This document shows, piece by piece, positions 8,866-16,716 of a stretch of 64,000 bases of DNA (position 1 is its first letter; every line of letters starts with the position of its first letter). The stretch is from positions 1 through 64,000 of the forward strand of contig JAFSTB010000010.1 in NCBI GenBank assembly GCA_017450685.1. The letters are read 5' to 3'. The translations under genes and the position numbers were made by a program. The notes under the pieces are model-generated. The model was given only the letters and a program-made list of their open reading frames with translations, did not search any database and had not been told where the DNA came from. The DNA comes from Paludibacteraceae bacterium (GTDB lineage Bacteria > Bacteroidota > Bacteroidia > Bacteroidales > Paludibacteraceae).

Positions 8866-9869
8866 ACTCGCTTTAGGCGGAAGTAATAGTCAAAGAGTAT
8901 GGAGCGTTGAGAGATGGTATCGGGGTAAGGTATAAGGGCTTGATATAAGTTCTCTTCGCGTTTACTGATAAATCGTTCCGTTCTTACCATTTGCTTATAG
9001 TCGCGTCTTGCTTGCCAAACGGCGAGGGCATTTTTCGGTTTGAAGGTGAGCAAGAGATGCAATGCCGCCAAATAGTCGAGCCACCAACGCAGGCGCAACA
9101 CTTTTTTCAGTTGTTTATCGGGCAGGTTCTTAAAGAGCATCAGCAGGTTATTGCGAAAATTGAGGTACGTTTTTCTCGGGCTCTCATAAGCGAGAGAGCC
9201 ACCTCCCACGTGATATACTTCGGTTTCGGTCACGCATGCCACTTTATATCCTCTGCACTGCCAGCGCCAGCATAGGTCTATCTCTTCCATGTGCGCAAAG
9301 AAGTCGGCATCCAACCCACTTGCTTGCTTATACATTTCGGTTCGAACACACATACAAGCACCCGAAGCCCAAAAGATATCAATATCAGTAGAATACTGAT
9401 TATCATCTTTTTGCACGTGCCCTAATATCCTGCCTCGGCAATAGGGGTATCCCCAGCGGTCGATCATGCCACCCGCAGCACCGGCATGCTCAAAGAAAGA
9501 CTGATGGTAGTAACTGCGTATCTTAGGTTGGCAAGCTGCCACTTGAGGATAAGTATCCATATAGTCAAGCAGCATAGAGAGCCAGCCTTCAGTAACCTGC
9601 ACATCAGAGTTAAGCAAAACGGTAAACTCACTATCCACTTGCTCAAGAGCACGGTTATATCCTTCCGCAAAACCATAATTGCGGTCAAGAGAGATGATTC
9701 TGACCGTAGGAAACGATTGTCGGACCAGAGAGATGCTATCGTCGGTGGAACCGTTGTCAGCCACCACCACTTCAGTATCTGCCGTGTCGGTATAGCGGAC
9801 AACGGACGGCAGGAACTGCTTTAACATATCTCGTCCGTTCCAATTGAGTATGACAACACTACACCTCAT
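8862..9869 (-). CDS. Family 2 glycosyltransferase (rhamnosyltransferase-like)
   Basis: A 335-residue GT-A enzyme. The N-terminal SVVILNWNG strand, the nucleotide-binding ADNGSTDDS, the DxD-equivalent LLNSDV and the downstream MEEIDLCWRW acidic motif are typical of the GT2 rhamnosyltransferase-like group (WbbL type). No membrane segments are evident. It adds a sugar from a nucleotide donor to an envelope glycan acceptor. It is co-transcribed with the acyltransferase upstream (50-base gap) and the deacetylase downstream (4-base overlap). Confidence 0.88.
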   Translation of the reverse strand: MRCSVVILNWNGRDMLKQFLPSVVRYTDTADTEVVVADNGSTDDSISLVRQSFPTVRIISLDRNYGFAEGYNRALEQVDSEFTVLLNSDVQVTEGWLSMLLDYMDTYPQVAACQPKIRSYYHQSFFEHAGAAGGMIDRWGYPYCRGRILGHVQKDDNQYSTDIDIFWASGACMCVRTEMYKQASGLDADFFAHMEEIDLCWRWQCRGYKVACVTETEVYHVGGGSLAYESPRKTYLNFRNNLLMLFKNLPDKQLKKVLRLRWWLDYLAALHLLLTFKPKNALAVWQARRDYKQMVRTERFISKREENLYQALIPYPDTISQRSILFDYYFRLKRV

Positions 9870-9919
9870 CTTCTCCTACATAAAACATTTGAATATCTGC
9901 GACTTTTAGCACTGAATAT

Positions 9920-10792
9920 CTATGAATCCTGCCGCGTATATTTCCATCTGTTGTGTGTCCAGAGCCATAGTTCGGGTTGTTCGAGTATGTTCTGTTCGAG
10001 CAACCGCGCAAACTGTTCTGTTATCCACCCTTTGTCGGTGGAGGCGGGGTCTAAGGTGATGAGTTTGACTCGTATGGAATAGACACCGCGACTTATTTGT
10101 GTGGCATGCACGTAGGATATGGCTTTGTCGAATTTCTTGCCGAGCACTTCGCCACCGCCAAGAAAACTGGTGTCTTGATGGAAGAAAGTGGTCCAGTAAT
10201 AGGCGTTCTTAGGCGACACTTTTTGGTCGGAAATAAGTCCTAAGGAATAGCATTTGCCATCTTGTCTAAGGTCGAAAAGGCGTTTGATGAGTGAGTTTTT
10301 CTCTATGCCGCTTCCTTTGCCGCTACGGCGTTCACGAAGAGATAACATAGCAGCGTCGGATGAAGGGTTTTTCAGGCGACGATAAACATTATATTCCTGT
10401 ATATCAGCCGTATAGTGCTGCTGTACATCGGCGAGCCACTCCCAGTTGCCCACATGACCCAAGAGGAAAAAGATACCACCTTTTTGCAAAGCCCATTGTT
10501 GTATCTCGTCTAAGTTCTCGAAGATGATATGTTCGCGCATCTGTTCAGGTGTGGCACGATAACTCCAAATGATTTCCATTATGACATCGGTGAAATGGCG
10601 GTAGAAGCGTTTTTCCAATGCACGGCGTTCATTGTCAGTCATATCGGGAAAGGAGTTGCGCAGGTTTTTTCTCACCAACTTGCGTCTATACCTCACCACA
10701 TAATACATCAGCGGATAGACAACAGCGTCACCTATGGCGTATAGTGCGTTCAGAGGCAGACGGCTTAACATATCCATTAGCAATCGCATCAT
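9920..10792 (-). CDS. Lipid A-type lysophospholipid acyltransferase (LpxL/HtrB family)
   Basis: A 290-residue inner-membrane acyltransferase. The N-terminus is hydrophobic (LPLNALYAIGDAVVYPLMYY) and followed by the basic RYRRKLVRKNLR patch. The catalytic H-x4-E motif appears as GHVGNWE (about residues 112-118). The family adds a secondary acyl chain to Kdo-lipid A or a similar acceptor. It lies 4 bases after cdsA, linking phospholipid and LPS synthesis in one transcript. The acceptor is inferred from the family. Confidence 0.88.
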   Translation of the reverse strand: MMRLLMDMLSRLPLNALYAIGDAVVYPLMYYVVRYRRKLVRKNLRNSFPDMTDNERRALEKRFYRHFTDVIMEIIWSYRATPEQMREHIIFENLDEIQQWALQKGGIFFLLGHVGNWEWLADVQQHYTADIQEYNVYRRLKNPSSDAAMLSLRERRSGKGSGIEKNSLIKRLFDLRQDGKCYSLGLISDQKVSPKNAYYWTTFFHQDTSFLGGGEVLGKKFDKAISYVHATQISRGVYSIRVKLITLDPASTDKGWITEQFARLLEQNILEQPELWLWTHNRWKYTRQDS

Positions 10793-10796
10793 CGTC

Positions 10797-11627
10797 TCAG
10801 AGAGTTATTAAGCCAAAGAGATAGAGGAAGATAGCATAGATGGGAGCAGCAAAGAGCAGACTATCGAAACGGTCCAATGCTCCGCCGTGCCCGGGTAGGA
10901 AATTTCCTGAGTCTTTCACGCCGACGGAGCGTTTCAACTGGCTCTCCATAAGGTCGCCCACCACGCCTGCCAGTGCCACTATAGCCGAGAGGCAGAGCGC
11001 GTGTTGAGCGGTGTCGATCCACTGCAAGCGGAAGAAGACCCAGCCTGCCAGCAATGCGCCTGCAACGCCACCTGCCAGACCTTCCCAACTCTTCTTAGGA
11101 CTGATAATAGGCGACATCTTATGATTACCGTTGGGCAACTTTGCCGTGAGCATACCTACAATGTAAGCGAAAGTGTCGTTCACCCAAAGCAGGATAAAGA
11201 GCATCAGCACCCAACGCGTGTCGGCAGCCGCAATGAGGCTCAAGAGCGCAAATGGGAGAGCCACCATCAACTGCGAGGTGATGAACGTCCCCCAATAGTG
11301 CAAGGGTGACGGCGACGGGAAACGCAACGAATAAGCCAAAGTGCCTAAGGCGAAGAAAGCGTACGCCAACCAATAGAGAGGTGTAACCATTTCAGGCATA
11401 AAGGCTTGCAACCATAAAACGGCGTATAGACCTACTGATCCGACGATAGCGTTAGCAGTCATAGTACGGTTGTCCTGCATACCTGCCAGCACTACCCATT
11501 CGCGAACAGAGAAGACGGCAAAAAAGAGGAAGACGGCACCCAGATAATACTTGCCAAGCAAGATGGCTGCAATAACAACAGCCACATATAATGCCCCAAA
11601 GAGAGTTCTGAAAATCAGATTTTTCAT
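10797..11627 (-). CDS. cdsA: Phosphatidate cytidylyltransferase
   Basis: CdsA makes CDP-diacylglycerol from phosphatidate and CTP at the inner membrane, the branch point for all phospholipids. The 276-residue protein has about eight membrane segments and the C-terminal signature GDLMESQLKR followed by KDSGNFLPGHGGALDRFDS, with the metal-binding aspartates. SPIISPKKSWEG in the middle is also typical. It is the first gene of the minus-strand envelope operon and starts 20 bases from the TACCTTTG box of the divergent promoter. Confidence 0.95.
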   Translation of the reverse strand: MKNLIFRTLFGALYVAVVIAAILLGKYYLGAVFLFFAVFSVREWVVLAGMQDNRTMTANAIVGSVGLYAVLWLQAFMPEMVTPLYWLAYAFFALGTLAYSLRFPSPSPLHYWGTFITSQLMVALPFALLSLIAAADTRWVLMLFILLWVNDTFAYIVGMLTAKLPNGNHKMSPIISPKKSWEGLAGGVAGALLAGWVFFRLQWIDTAQHALCLSAIVALAGVVGDLMESQLKRSVGVKDSGNFLPGHGGALDRFDSLLFAAPIYAIFLYLFGLITL

Positions 11628-11643
11628 TTTTCATTTAATTTGC

Positions 11644-11677
11644 TTGCAAAGGTAAGGCAAATATTCTACCTTTGCAA
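11644..11677. promoter_or_regulatory. Overlapping divergent promoters in a perfect inverted repeat
   Basis: Eleven-base arms (11644-11654 and 11667-11677) are exact inverted copies around a 12-base spacer. Read on the plus strand: TTG (11644-11646), 20 bases, TACCTTTG (11667-11674), serving the gene at 11701. Read on the minus strand: TTG (11675-11677), 20 bases, TACCTTTG (11654-11647), serving cdsA. Each arm therefore holds the -33 of one promoter and the -7 of the other. Confidence 0.75.
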
Positions 11678-11700
11678 GACCAAATCAAACATTTACAACT

Positions 11701-12078
11701 ATGGAATCGAAATTTGAGTTATCCTTATTAGAGCCTGAAGAGCGCGAGGAGATGAATTTCATTTGGCAACTGCTGCCAAAGGAAGACAGGAAAGGAATGG
11801 AACCGAGCGATGTACTGTTCGTTCTCGACGCAATGGACGACTATTTAGAGTCGATTGGTTTAATGGAAAGTGATGCCACCACGGGCGAGGTATTGTACAA
11901 AGACGGCGAGGTGGATGAGACGGAGCAGTTGCAATATGTGTTAGACGCAGTGCGCGAAGGGGCGCAAAGCAGTCCTTCACCCCTCTGTTCGCCGCTCACC
12001 TCTGCACAAGTACAATTGATAATGGACGGCGAGATGCAGTACGGCTTGCAACAGGGTTGGTACGAAGAGGAAGACTGA
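11701..12078 (+). CDS. Small acidic cytoplasmic protein, unknown function
   Basis: A 125-residue, strongly acidic protein without signal peptide or membrane segment. It looks helical: a first half rich in E, D and L (LLEPEEREEMNFIWQLLP; DVLFVLDAMDDYLESIGL), then a serine/proline linker and a short helical end. I recognise no family. It is the only gene on its side of the symmetrical promoter, so it is probably co-regulated with cdsA, and it converges on the hydrolase gene at 12097. Confidence 0.7.
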   Translation: MESKFELSLLEPEEREEMNFIWQLLPKEDRKGMEPSDVLFVLDAMDDYLESIGLMESDATTGEVLYKDGEVDETEQLQYVLDAVREGAQSSPSPLCSPLTSAQVQLIMDGEMQYGLQQGWYEEED

Positions 12079-12096
12079 ATATTAAGCAGCACACAT

Positions 12097-13161
12097 TCAG
12101 AAAGGCACAACTTGACCGATGGGTTGATCCAAGAGGTTGAGGTTGTGTTTTTCTGCTATTTGTCGGGCAACGCTATCAGGTTCGTTCCACGGGTGCATCG
12201 ACAAGGCGAACTTATCATGGTGGACGGTGAACACCTGTTTGGCTTGCAGGTCGAGCATGGCTTTTTCCAAGTCTTGCGGTGTGGTATGGATGAGTGCCCA
12301 GTTGTCGCTATACTGACCGTTCTCAAGGAAAGCCACGTCCACTGCACCAAAGCGTTGGCGGATGAGCCGGAATCGGTGGTCGTAACCGCCATCGCCGCCT
12401 ACATAGACTTGTCTACCGCATTTCTGCACCATAAATGAAGCCCACAATGTTTGGTTGCGGTTGAGCAGTCGATTGGAGAAATGTCGGGTAGGCAGACATG
12501 TGACGGTAAGTGAGTCGTTAAGAGTAATGCTCTCGTCCCAATCCATTTCCGTTATCAGTCTGTCAGAATAGTGCCACAGGCGCAGATAATCGGCTATACC
12601 TAACGGACAGAAGACGTGTCCTACCTTATCGCGCAACCGGCGCAGAGTGGCATAATCCATATGATCCCAATGTTCGTGTGTGACTATGAGATAGTCGATA
12701 AACGGCATATCGTCAGGATGATAGATGTCAGTACCTTTGAAGGGTTGCATCATCAGCGAGGCAGGGAAAGCAGTGGTGAGGACGGGATCGACCAAGAAGC
12801 GTTTGCCGCCGAGGCAGAACATATACGATGAGTGTCCGAACCATATCAGCCAGTCGGAATGAATGGGCAAAGCGTTGAGGTCGGTCTTGACAACATGGAG
12901 CGGTTGCTCGGGGTAGCGATTGGACCGGCGGTCGAAGAGCATTGTTCGCATAGCAGAGAACATACTCTGCTTACCTGTGAACTGCGGTGTGGGCAGTTGG
13001 TTGTTAAACTGTCCGTTGCGCCAGTTAGGTGAGTGAAGAATCCGCTGTTGAGATGTTCGCGGACGAAAGAGTCCGAAAGAAGGGTGTGCCAACACCGAGA
13101 GTGTCAGCACACCTAAAAGAGTGAGTATTGCTATCAGTATGAGGATTGTTTTCATTCTCAT
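12097..13161 (-). CDS. Membrane-anchored metallo-beta-lactamase-fold hydrolase (NAPE-PLD-like)
   Basis: A 354-residue protein with an N-terminal membrane segment (ILILIAILTLLGVLTLSVLA), so anchored with its catalytic domain in the periplasm. The Zn motif THEHWDHMDY matches HxHxDH, and FGHSSYMFCLGGKRFLVDP before it and HHDKFALSMHPWNEP near the end are typical of the RomA/UlaG/NAPE-hydrolysing phospholipase D group. Members cleave N-acyl phosphatidylethanolamines or related phosphodiesters; the substrate here is inferred. It follows serS by 19 bases and is probably on the same transcript. Confidence 0.8.
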   Translation of the reverse strand: MRMKTILILIAILTLLGVLTLSVLAHPSFGLFRPRTSQQRILHSPNWRNGQFNNQLPTPQFTGKQSMFSAMRTMLFDRRSNRYPEQPLHVVKTDLNALPIHSDWLIWFGHSSYMFCLGGKRFLVDPVLTTAFPASLMMQPFKGTDIYHPDDMPFIDYLIVTHEHWDHMDYATLRRLRDKVGHVFCPLGIADYLRLWHYSDRLITEMDWDESITLNDSLTVTCLPTRHFSNRLLNRNQTLWASFMVQKCGRQVYVGGDGGYDHRFRLIRQRFGAVDVAFLENGQYSDNWALIHTTPQDLEKAMLDLQAKQVFTVHHDKFALSMHPWNEPDSVARQIAEKHNLNLLDQPIGQVVPF

Positions 13162-13180
13162 AATGTAGTCGTAAGGTTTC

Positions 13181-14539
13181 TTATTTTATCATTTCTGCAC
13201 CGAAGAAAGGTTGTAGTGCAGCGGGGATGCGTATGCCGTCATCCGTTTGGTTGTTTTCGAGCAGTGCAGCCACTATACGCGGCAGAGCGAGAGCCGAACC
13301 GTTAAGAGTGTGACACAGAGCCACTTTCTTATCTTCTTGTCGGCGATAGCGGCAGTGCAGGCGGTTGGCTTGATAGGTATCGAAATTGCTGGTGGATGAC
13401 ACTTCGAGCCAACGCTGTTGTGCTTCGGAATAGACCTCGAAGTCGTAGCACAGAGCAGCCGTGAAACTCATATCACCGCCACAGAGGCGAAGGATACGGT
13501 AAGGCAGTTCGAGTTGTTGCAGCAGCGATTCGACGTGAGCCAACATCTCACGATGTGAAGCGTCGGAGTGTTCGGGAGTGTCAATACGCACTATCTCTAT
13601 CTTGGAGAACTCGTGCAGGCGGTTCAAGCCGCGCACATCCTTACCGTAACTGCCTGCTTCACGACGGAAACATTGTGTATAAGCGCAGTTGCGTATAGGC
13701 AGTTGTGCCTCGTCGAGGATAACATCGCGATAGATATTGGTGACCGGTACTTCGGCTGTTGGAATGAGATAGAGGTCATCGAGGTCGCAATGATACATCT
13801 GTCCTTCTTTGTCAGGCAGTTGTCCGGTGCCGTAACCTGAGGCGGCATTGACCACAGTGGGTGGCATTATCTCTGTGTAGCCGGCTTTATTGGCTTGAGA
13901 AAGGAAGAAGTTGATGAGTGCACGTTGCAGTCTGGCACCCTGACCTATATAGACAGGAAAACCGGCACCGCTGATTTTGACACCGAGGTCGAAGTCGATA
14001 AGGTTATACTTCTTAGCCAGTTCCCAATGCGGGAGACGCGCTTCGGTGGCTTTGGGATTCCACTGCTCGTTCCAATCAGACAGTTTAACGCCCTCACTAT
14101 CTATGCCTTGCATCTGTTTGGCAGCATCGTCGGGCAAGGTGAGAAAACCTGTTTTGACGGCTCTGTTATCGTCGGCATTAACGCCTTCGGGCACCAAAGC
14201 GTACGGCACATTAGGTATTTGCAGCAGGCAGTTGCGTTGCTGGATTTCAGCCTGCGACATCTGCTGCTCGTATTGCGCTATATCGGCTTTGAGAGTACCT
14301 GTTTGCTTTTTGGCTTCTTCAGCCTCCTCTTTTTTGCCTTGCGCCATCAGTTGTCCGATGGACTTGGATATACGGTTCATCTCAGCGGAAGCGGCATCTT
14401 TCTTTTGTTGTGCGGCTTTACGCTCTTCGTCAAGAAGAAGAACTTGCTCAATGGCTTGAGCGGCAGAAGCAAAATGCTTCTTTTCCAAAGCGGCTATTAC
14501 ACCCGCTTTATTGTCGTTTATTTGTTTGAGAGTAAGCAT
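13181..14539 (-). CDS. serS: Seryl-tRNA synthetase
   Basis: Class II synthetase charging tRNA-Ser. The N-terminal long coiled coil (about residues 25-110) binds the tRNA arm. Motif 2 (CFRREAGSYGKDVRGLNRLHEFSKIE) and motif 3 (NGSALALPRIVAALLENNQ) are intact, as is the TAEVP serine-binding loop. At 452 residues it exceeds the usual 420-430 because of an insertion of about 25-30 residues between the coiled coil and PHWELAKKY. Length and motifs leave no doubt about identity. Confidence 0.96.
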   Translation of the reverse strand: MLTLKQINDNKAGVIAALEKKHFASAAQAIEQVLLLDEERKAAQQKKDAASAEMNRISKSIGQLMAQGKKEEAEEAKKQTGTLKADIAQYEQQMSQAEIQQRNCLLQIPNVPYALVPEGVNADDNRAVKTGFLTLPDDAAKQMQGIDSEGVKLSDWNEQWNPKATEARLPHWELAKKYNLIDFDLGVKISGAGFPVYIGQGARLQRALINFFLSQANKAGYTEIMPPTVVNAASGYGTGQLPDKEGQMYHCDLDDLYLIPTAEVPVTNIYRDVILDEAQLPIRNCAYTQCFRREAGSYGKDVRGLNRLHEFSKIEIVRIDTPEHSDASHREMLAHVESLLQQLELPYRILRLCGGDMSFTAALCYDFEVYSEAQQRWLEVSSTSNFDTYQANRLHCRYRRQEDKKVALCHTLNGSALALPRIVAALLENNQTDDGIRIPAALQPFFGAEMIK

Positions 14540-14542
14540 GGT

Positions 14543-14593
14543 GGGAATTAGGAGTGGGGAGTTAGGAATTAGGAGTTAGTAGTGGGGAGTGGG
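14543..14593. repeat. GGAATTAGGAG / AGTGGGGAGT direct repeats in the serS leader
   Basis: GGAATTAGGAG occurs at 14544 and again at 14565 (21 bases apart), and AGTGGGGAGT occurs at 14553 and 14581. These short purine-rich direct repeats lie immediately upstream of the serS start codon. Similar low-complexity spacers are frequent in Bacteroidales; no function is assigned. Confidence 0.5.
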
Positions 14594-14601
14594 ATAACTT
14601 C

Positions 14602-14648
14602 AAAAAAGATTATCCTACCTATTGCAATTAGTGCAGCAGGCAGGATAA
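14602..14648 (-). terminator. Second terminator downstream of rplU-rpmA
   Basis: On the minus strand an 11-base stem (arms 14638-14648 and 14610-14620, one G-T pair) is followed by TCTTTTTT (14609-14602). It lies between the rpmA terminator and serS. Confidence 0.6.
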
Positions 14649-14662
14649 GGAAAAGGGAAAGA

Positions 14663-14676
14663 GCGGGTTACCCCGC
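14663..14676 (-). terminator. Terminator of the rplU-rpmA operon
   Basis: A compact GC stem, GCGGG (14663-14667) with CCCGC (14672-14676), and a 4-base loop. On the minus strand it is followed by TCTTTCCCTTTT, 15 bases after the rpmA stop. Confidence 0.7.
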
Positions 14677-14690
14677 ATTTTTCCGATTGG

Positions 14691-14957
14691 TTACGCCTCT
14701 GCCGCAATGGGCGTGATAGAGACGAACGATTTGTTGTTACGTTTGCGAGTGAAGGTTACTATACCATCGATGAGTGCAAACAGAGTATGGTCTTTACCAA
14801 TACCCATATTCTCACCCGGGTTGTGTACAGTACCGCGTTGACGAACGATGATGTTGCCTGCTTTGGCAAATTGTCCGCCCCATATCTTAACACCTAAACG
14901 TTTGCTTTCTGATTCACGGCCGTTCTTTGAACTACCGACACCTTTCTTGTGTGCCAT
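14691..14957 (-). CDS. rpmA: Large-subunit ribosomal protein L27 (bL27)
   Basis: An 88-residue basic protein with the family N-terminus [20 protein letters not shown] and the core [17 protein letters not shown] followed by the glycine-containing [18 protein letters not shown]27 sits at the peptidyl-transferase centre. The start needs no N-terminal processing site, as in other Bacteroidetes. It lies 27 bases after rplU, the usual pairing. Confidence 0.97.
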   Translation of the reverse strand: MAHKKGVGSSKNGRESESKRLGVKIWGGQFAKAGNIIVRQRGTVHNPGENMGIGKDHTLFALIDGIVTFTRKRNNKSFVSITPIAAEA

Positions 14958-14984
14958 AATTGTGTTTCCTTTCCGTTTTAAGAG

Positions 14985-15302
14985 TTAAGCCATTACGATT
15001 TCTTTAACCACGAGGTTGGTAAGGTCTTGGCGGTGACCGTTCAATTTGCGATAACCTTTGCGGCGTTTTTTGTGGAAGACAAGGATCTTCTCGCCACGGC
15101 ATTCGTTATCCAACACTTCGCATACTACTTTGGCACCTTCTACACAAGGTTTGCCTACTTTACATTCGCCGTTGTTATCAATCAACAGCACTTTTTCGAA
15201 CTCAACCGTTGCACCTTTTTCGGTTGCCATACGATTGACAAAGAGTTTTTTGCCGGCCTCAACACGCATCTGCTGGCCTTGCATTTCTACAATTGCGTAC
15301 AT
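14985..15302 (-). CDS. rplU: Large-subunit ribosomal protein L21 (bL21)
   Basis: A 105-residue L21. ATG 15302 ([15 protein letters not shown]) is the correct start; the open frame extends to 15446, but that part lies across and upstream of the promoter at 15394-15423. The C-terminus has the family motif [16 protein letters not shown], the 23S rRNA-binding part. First gene of the rplU-rpmA operon. Confidence 0.96.
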   Translation of the reverse strand: MYAIVEMQGQQMRVEAGKKLFVNRMATEKGATVEFEKVLLIDNNGECKVGKPCVEGAKVVCEVLDNECRGEKILVFHKKRRKGYRKLNGHRQDLTNLVVKEIVMA

Positions 15303-15393
15303 CGCATCTATTTTTTTGTAGTTAGGGCGGTTAGGCGACTTATCCGATATCTTTTCGGGGCTGCTTGATGAGCCTATACGCGCAAATCGGCTG

Positions 15394-15423
15394 CAAAGGT
15401 ACGGCAAAAATTTATTTTGACAA
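15394..15423 (-). promoter_or_regulatory. Promoter of rplU-rpmA
   Basis: On the minus strand: TTG (15423-15421), 19 bases, TACCTTTG (15401-15394). It gives a leader of roughly 85 bases before the L21 start at 15302. Confidence 0.7.
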
Positions 15424-15491
15424 AACATTTGCGCATTTTCTTTCACTTTTTACTCACTTAACCCGCTCATTAGTCACTACTCAACATTGTA

Positions 15492-15523
15492 TTTGTAAGA
15501 AAAATGATAAAAGTGTAACTTTG
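15492..15523 (+). promoter_or_regulatory. Promoter of the DegT-led glycan operon
   Basis: TTTG (15492-15495), 20 bases, TAACTTTG (15516-15523). Transcription should begin near 15530, which rules out the ATG at 15532 and supports the one at 15583. Confidence 0.72.
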
Positions 15524-15582
15524 CGGCTTGTATGGTGTGTCGTTATCTTCAAACCCAATGCACCAACCTACAAAAAAAAGCA

Positions 15583-16716
15583 ATGAAAGAACAGTCAGTA
15601 TCTCCCATAACCGTCACATCCCCTTTATTACCTGATTTAGAGGCGTTGCAGCCTATGCTGAATGATATATGGCAGCGCAAGTGGATAACTAACATGGGTT
15701 GTTATCACGAGCAGTTGGAGCAAGCCTTGACACACTATTTAGGTGTTGAATATCTGTCGGTTTTCACCAACGGCACCTTACCTCTTATCACAGCCTTGCA
15801 GGCATTGGGTATAACCGAGGGTGAGGTTATCACCAGTCCGTATTCGTTTGTTGCCACCACTCATGCTATATGGTGGAACGGCTTAAAGCCTGTGTTTGTG
15901 GATGTTGATCCTAAGACGGGTAATATCAATCCCGACCTTATAGAGTCTGCCATCACCTCTCGCACCGTGGCTATACTGCCGGTGCATGTCTATGGTTGTC
16001 CGTGCGATGTGGAGCGCATTCAAGCGATAGCCGACAAGCATAACCTCAAGGTTATCTACGACGCTGCTCACGCTTTTGGTGTACGTCTTGCCGACGGCAC
16101 AAGCGTACTGCAATACGGCGATATGAGTACCCTCTCTTTCCACGCCACGAAAGTGTATAACACCATTGAAGGCGGAGCGTTGGTGAGCAGGTCGCAACAG
16201 ATGAAAGAAAGGATTGACCACCTGAAGAACTTCGGTTTTGAAGATGAGGTGACGGTGGTGGCACCGGGAATCAACTCCAAGATGGACGAGGTGCGCAGTG
16301 CTTACGGACTGATTAACCTCAAGCAAGTGGACACTGCCATTGCCGCTCGCAAAAAAGCGGCAGAACAGTATATAGAGGCGATAAAAGGAATAAGAGGTTT
16401 AAGGTGTTTTCCGTTCATAGAGAACCTTTCATTCCAATGGAACTACGCCTATTTTCCGATATTGGTTGATGAAGGCGAGTATGGTTTTTCCCGCGATGCT
16501 TTGTACGAGCGTATGCGTGAGAGAGGCGTGATGGGCAGACGCTATTTCTATCCTCTCATTTCCACATTTGAGCCATATACTCACTATGCTTCAGCAGCCA
16601 AAGACAACCTGCCTATAGCCTCACGTTTGGCTTCGGATGTGATATGTCTGCCTATGCACCATCTGCTGACCAAAGAGGATGTTGAACGCATAGTACAAAG
16701 TCTCATATTAGAATGA
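15583..16716 (+). CDS. DegT/DnrJ/EryC1-family nucleotide-sugar aminotransferase
   Basis: A 377-residue PLP enzyme that aminates a keto group on a nucleotide sugar. The PLP-binding aspartate region is VIYDAAHAFGV and the Schiff-base lysine is in SFHATKVYN (about residue 186). The N-terminus (ITVTSPLLPDLEALQP, then WITNMG) resembles the VioA/FdtB-type dTDP-4-keto-6-deoxyhexose transaminases, but the sugar cannot be fixed. The start is 15583, downstream of the promoter. It leads a run of glycan genes and overlaps the next gene by 4 bases. Confidence 0.88.
   Translation: MKEQSVSPITVTSPLLPDLEALQPMLNDIWQRKWITNMGCYHEQLEQALTHYLGVEYLSVFTNGTLPLITALQALGITEGEVITSPYSFVATTHAIWWNGLKPVFVDVDPKTGNINPDLIESAITSRTVAILPVHVYGCPCDVERIQAIADKHNLKVIYDAAHAFGVRLADGTSVLQYGDMSTLSFHATKVYNTIEGGALVSRSQQMKERIDHLKNFGFEDEVTVVAPGINSKMDEVRSAYGLINLKQVDTAIAARKKAAEQYIEAIKGIRGLRCFPFIENLSFQWNYAYFPILVDEGEYGFSRDALYERMRERGVMGRRYFYPLISTFEPYTHYASAAKDNLPIASRLASDVICLPMHHLLTKEDVERIVQSLILE

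Noticed and set aside
11644..11677. Invertible promoter (phase variation)
   Set aside because: The inverted arms are only 11 bases, the element is almost symmetrical so inversion would change little, and no recombinase is nearby.
13895..14551. 218-codon plus-strand frame opposite serS
   Set aside because: It lies entirely antisense to a clear seryl-tRNA synthetase; its composition follows the codons of serS and it has no recognisable domain or promoter.
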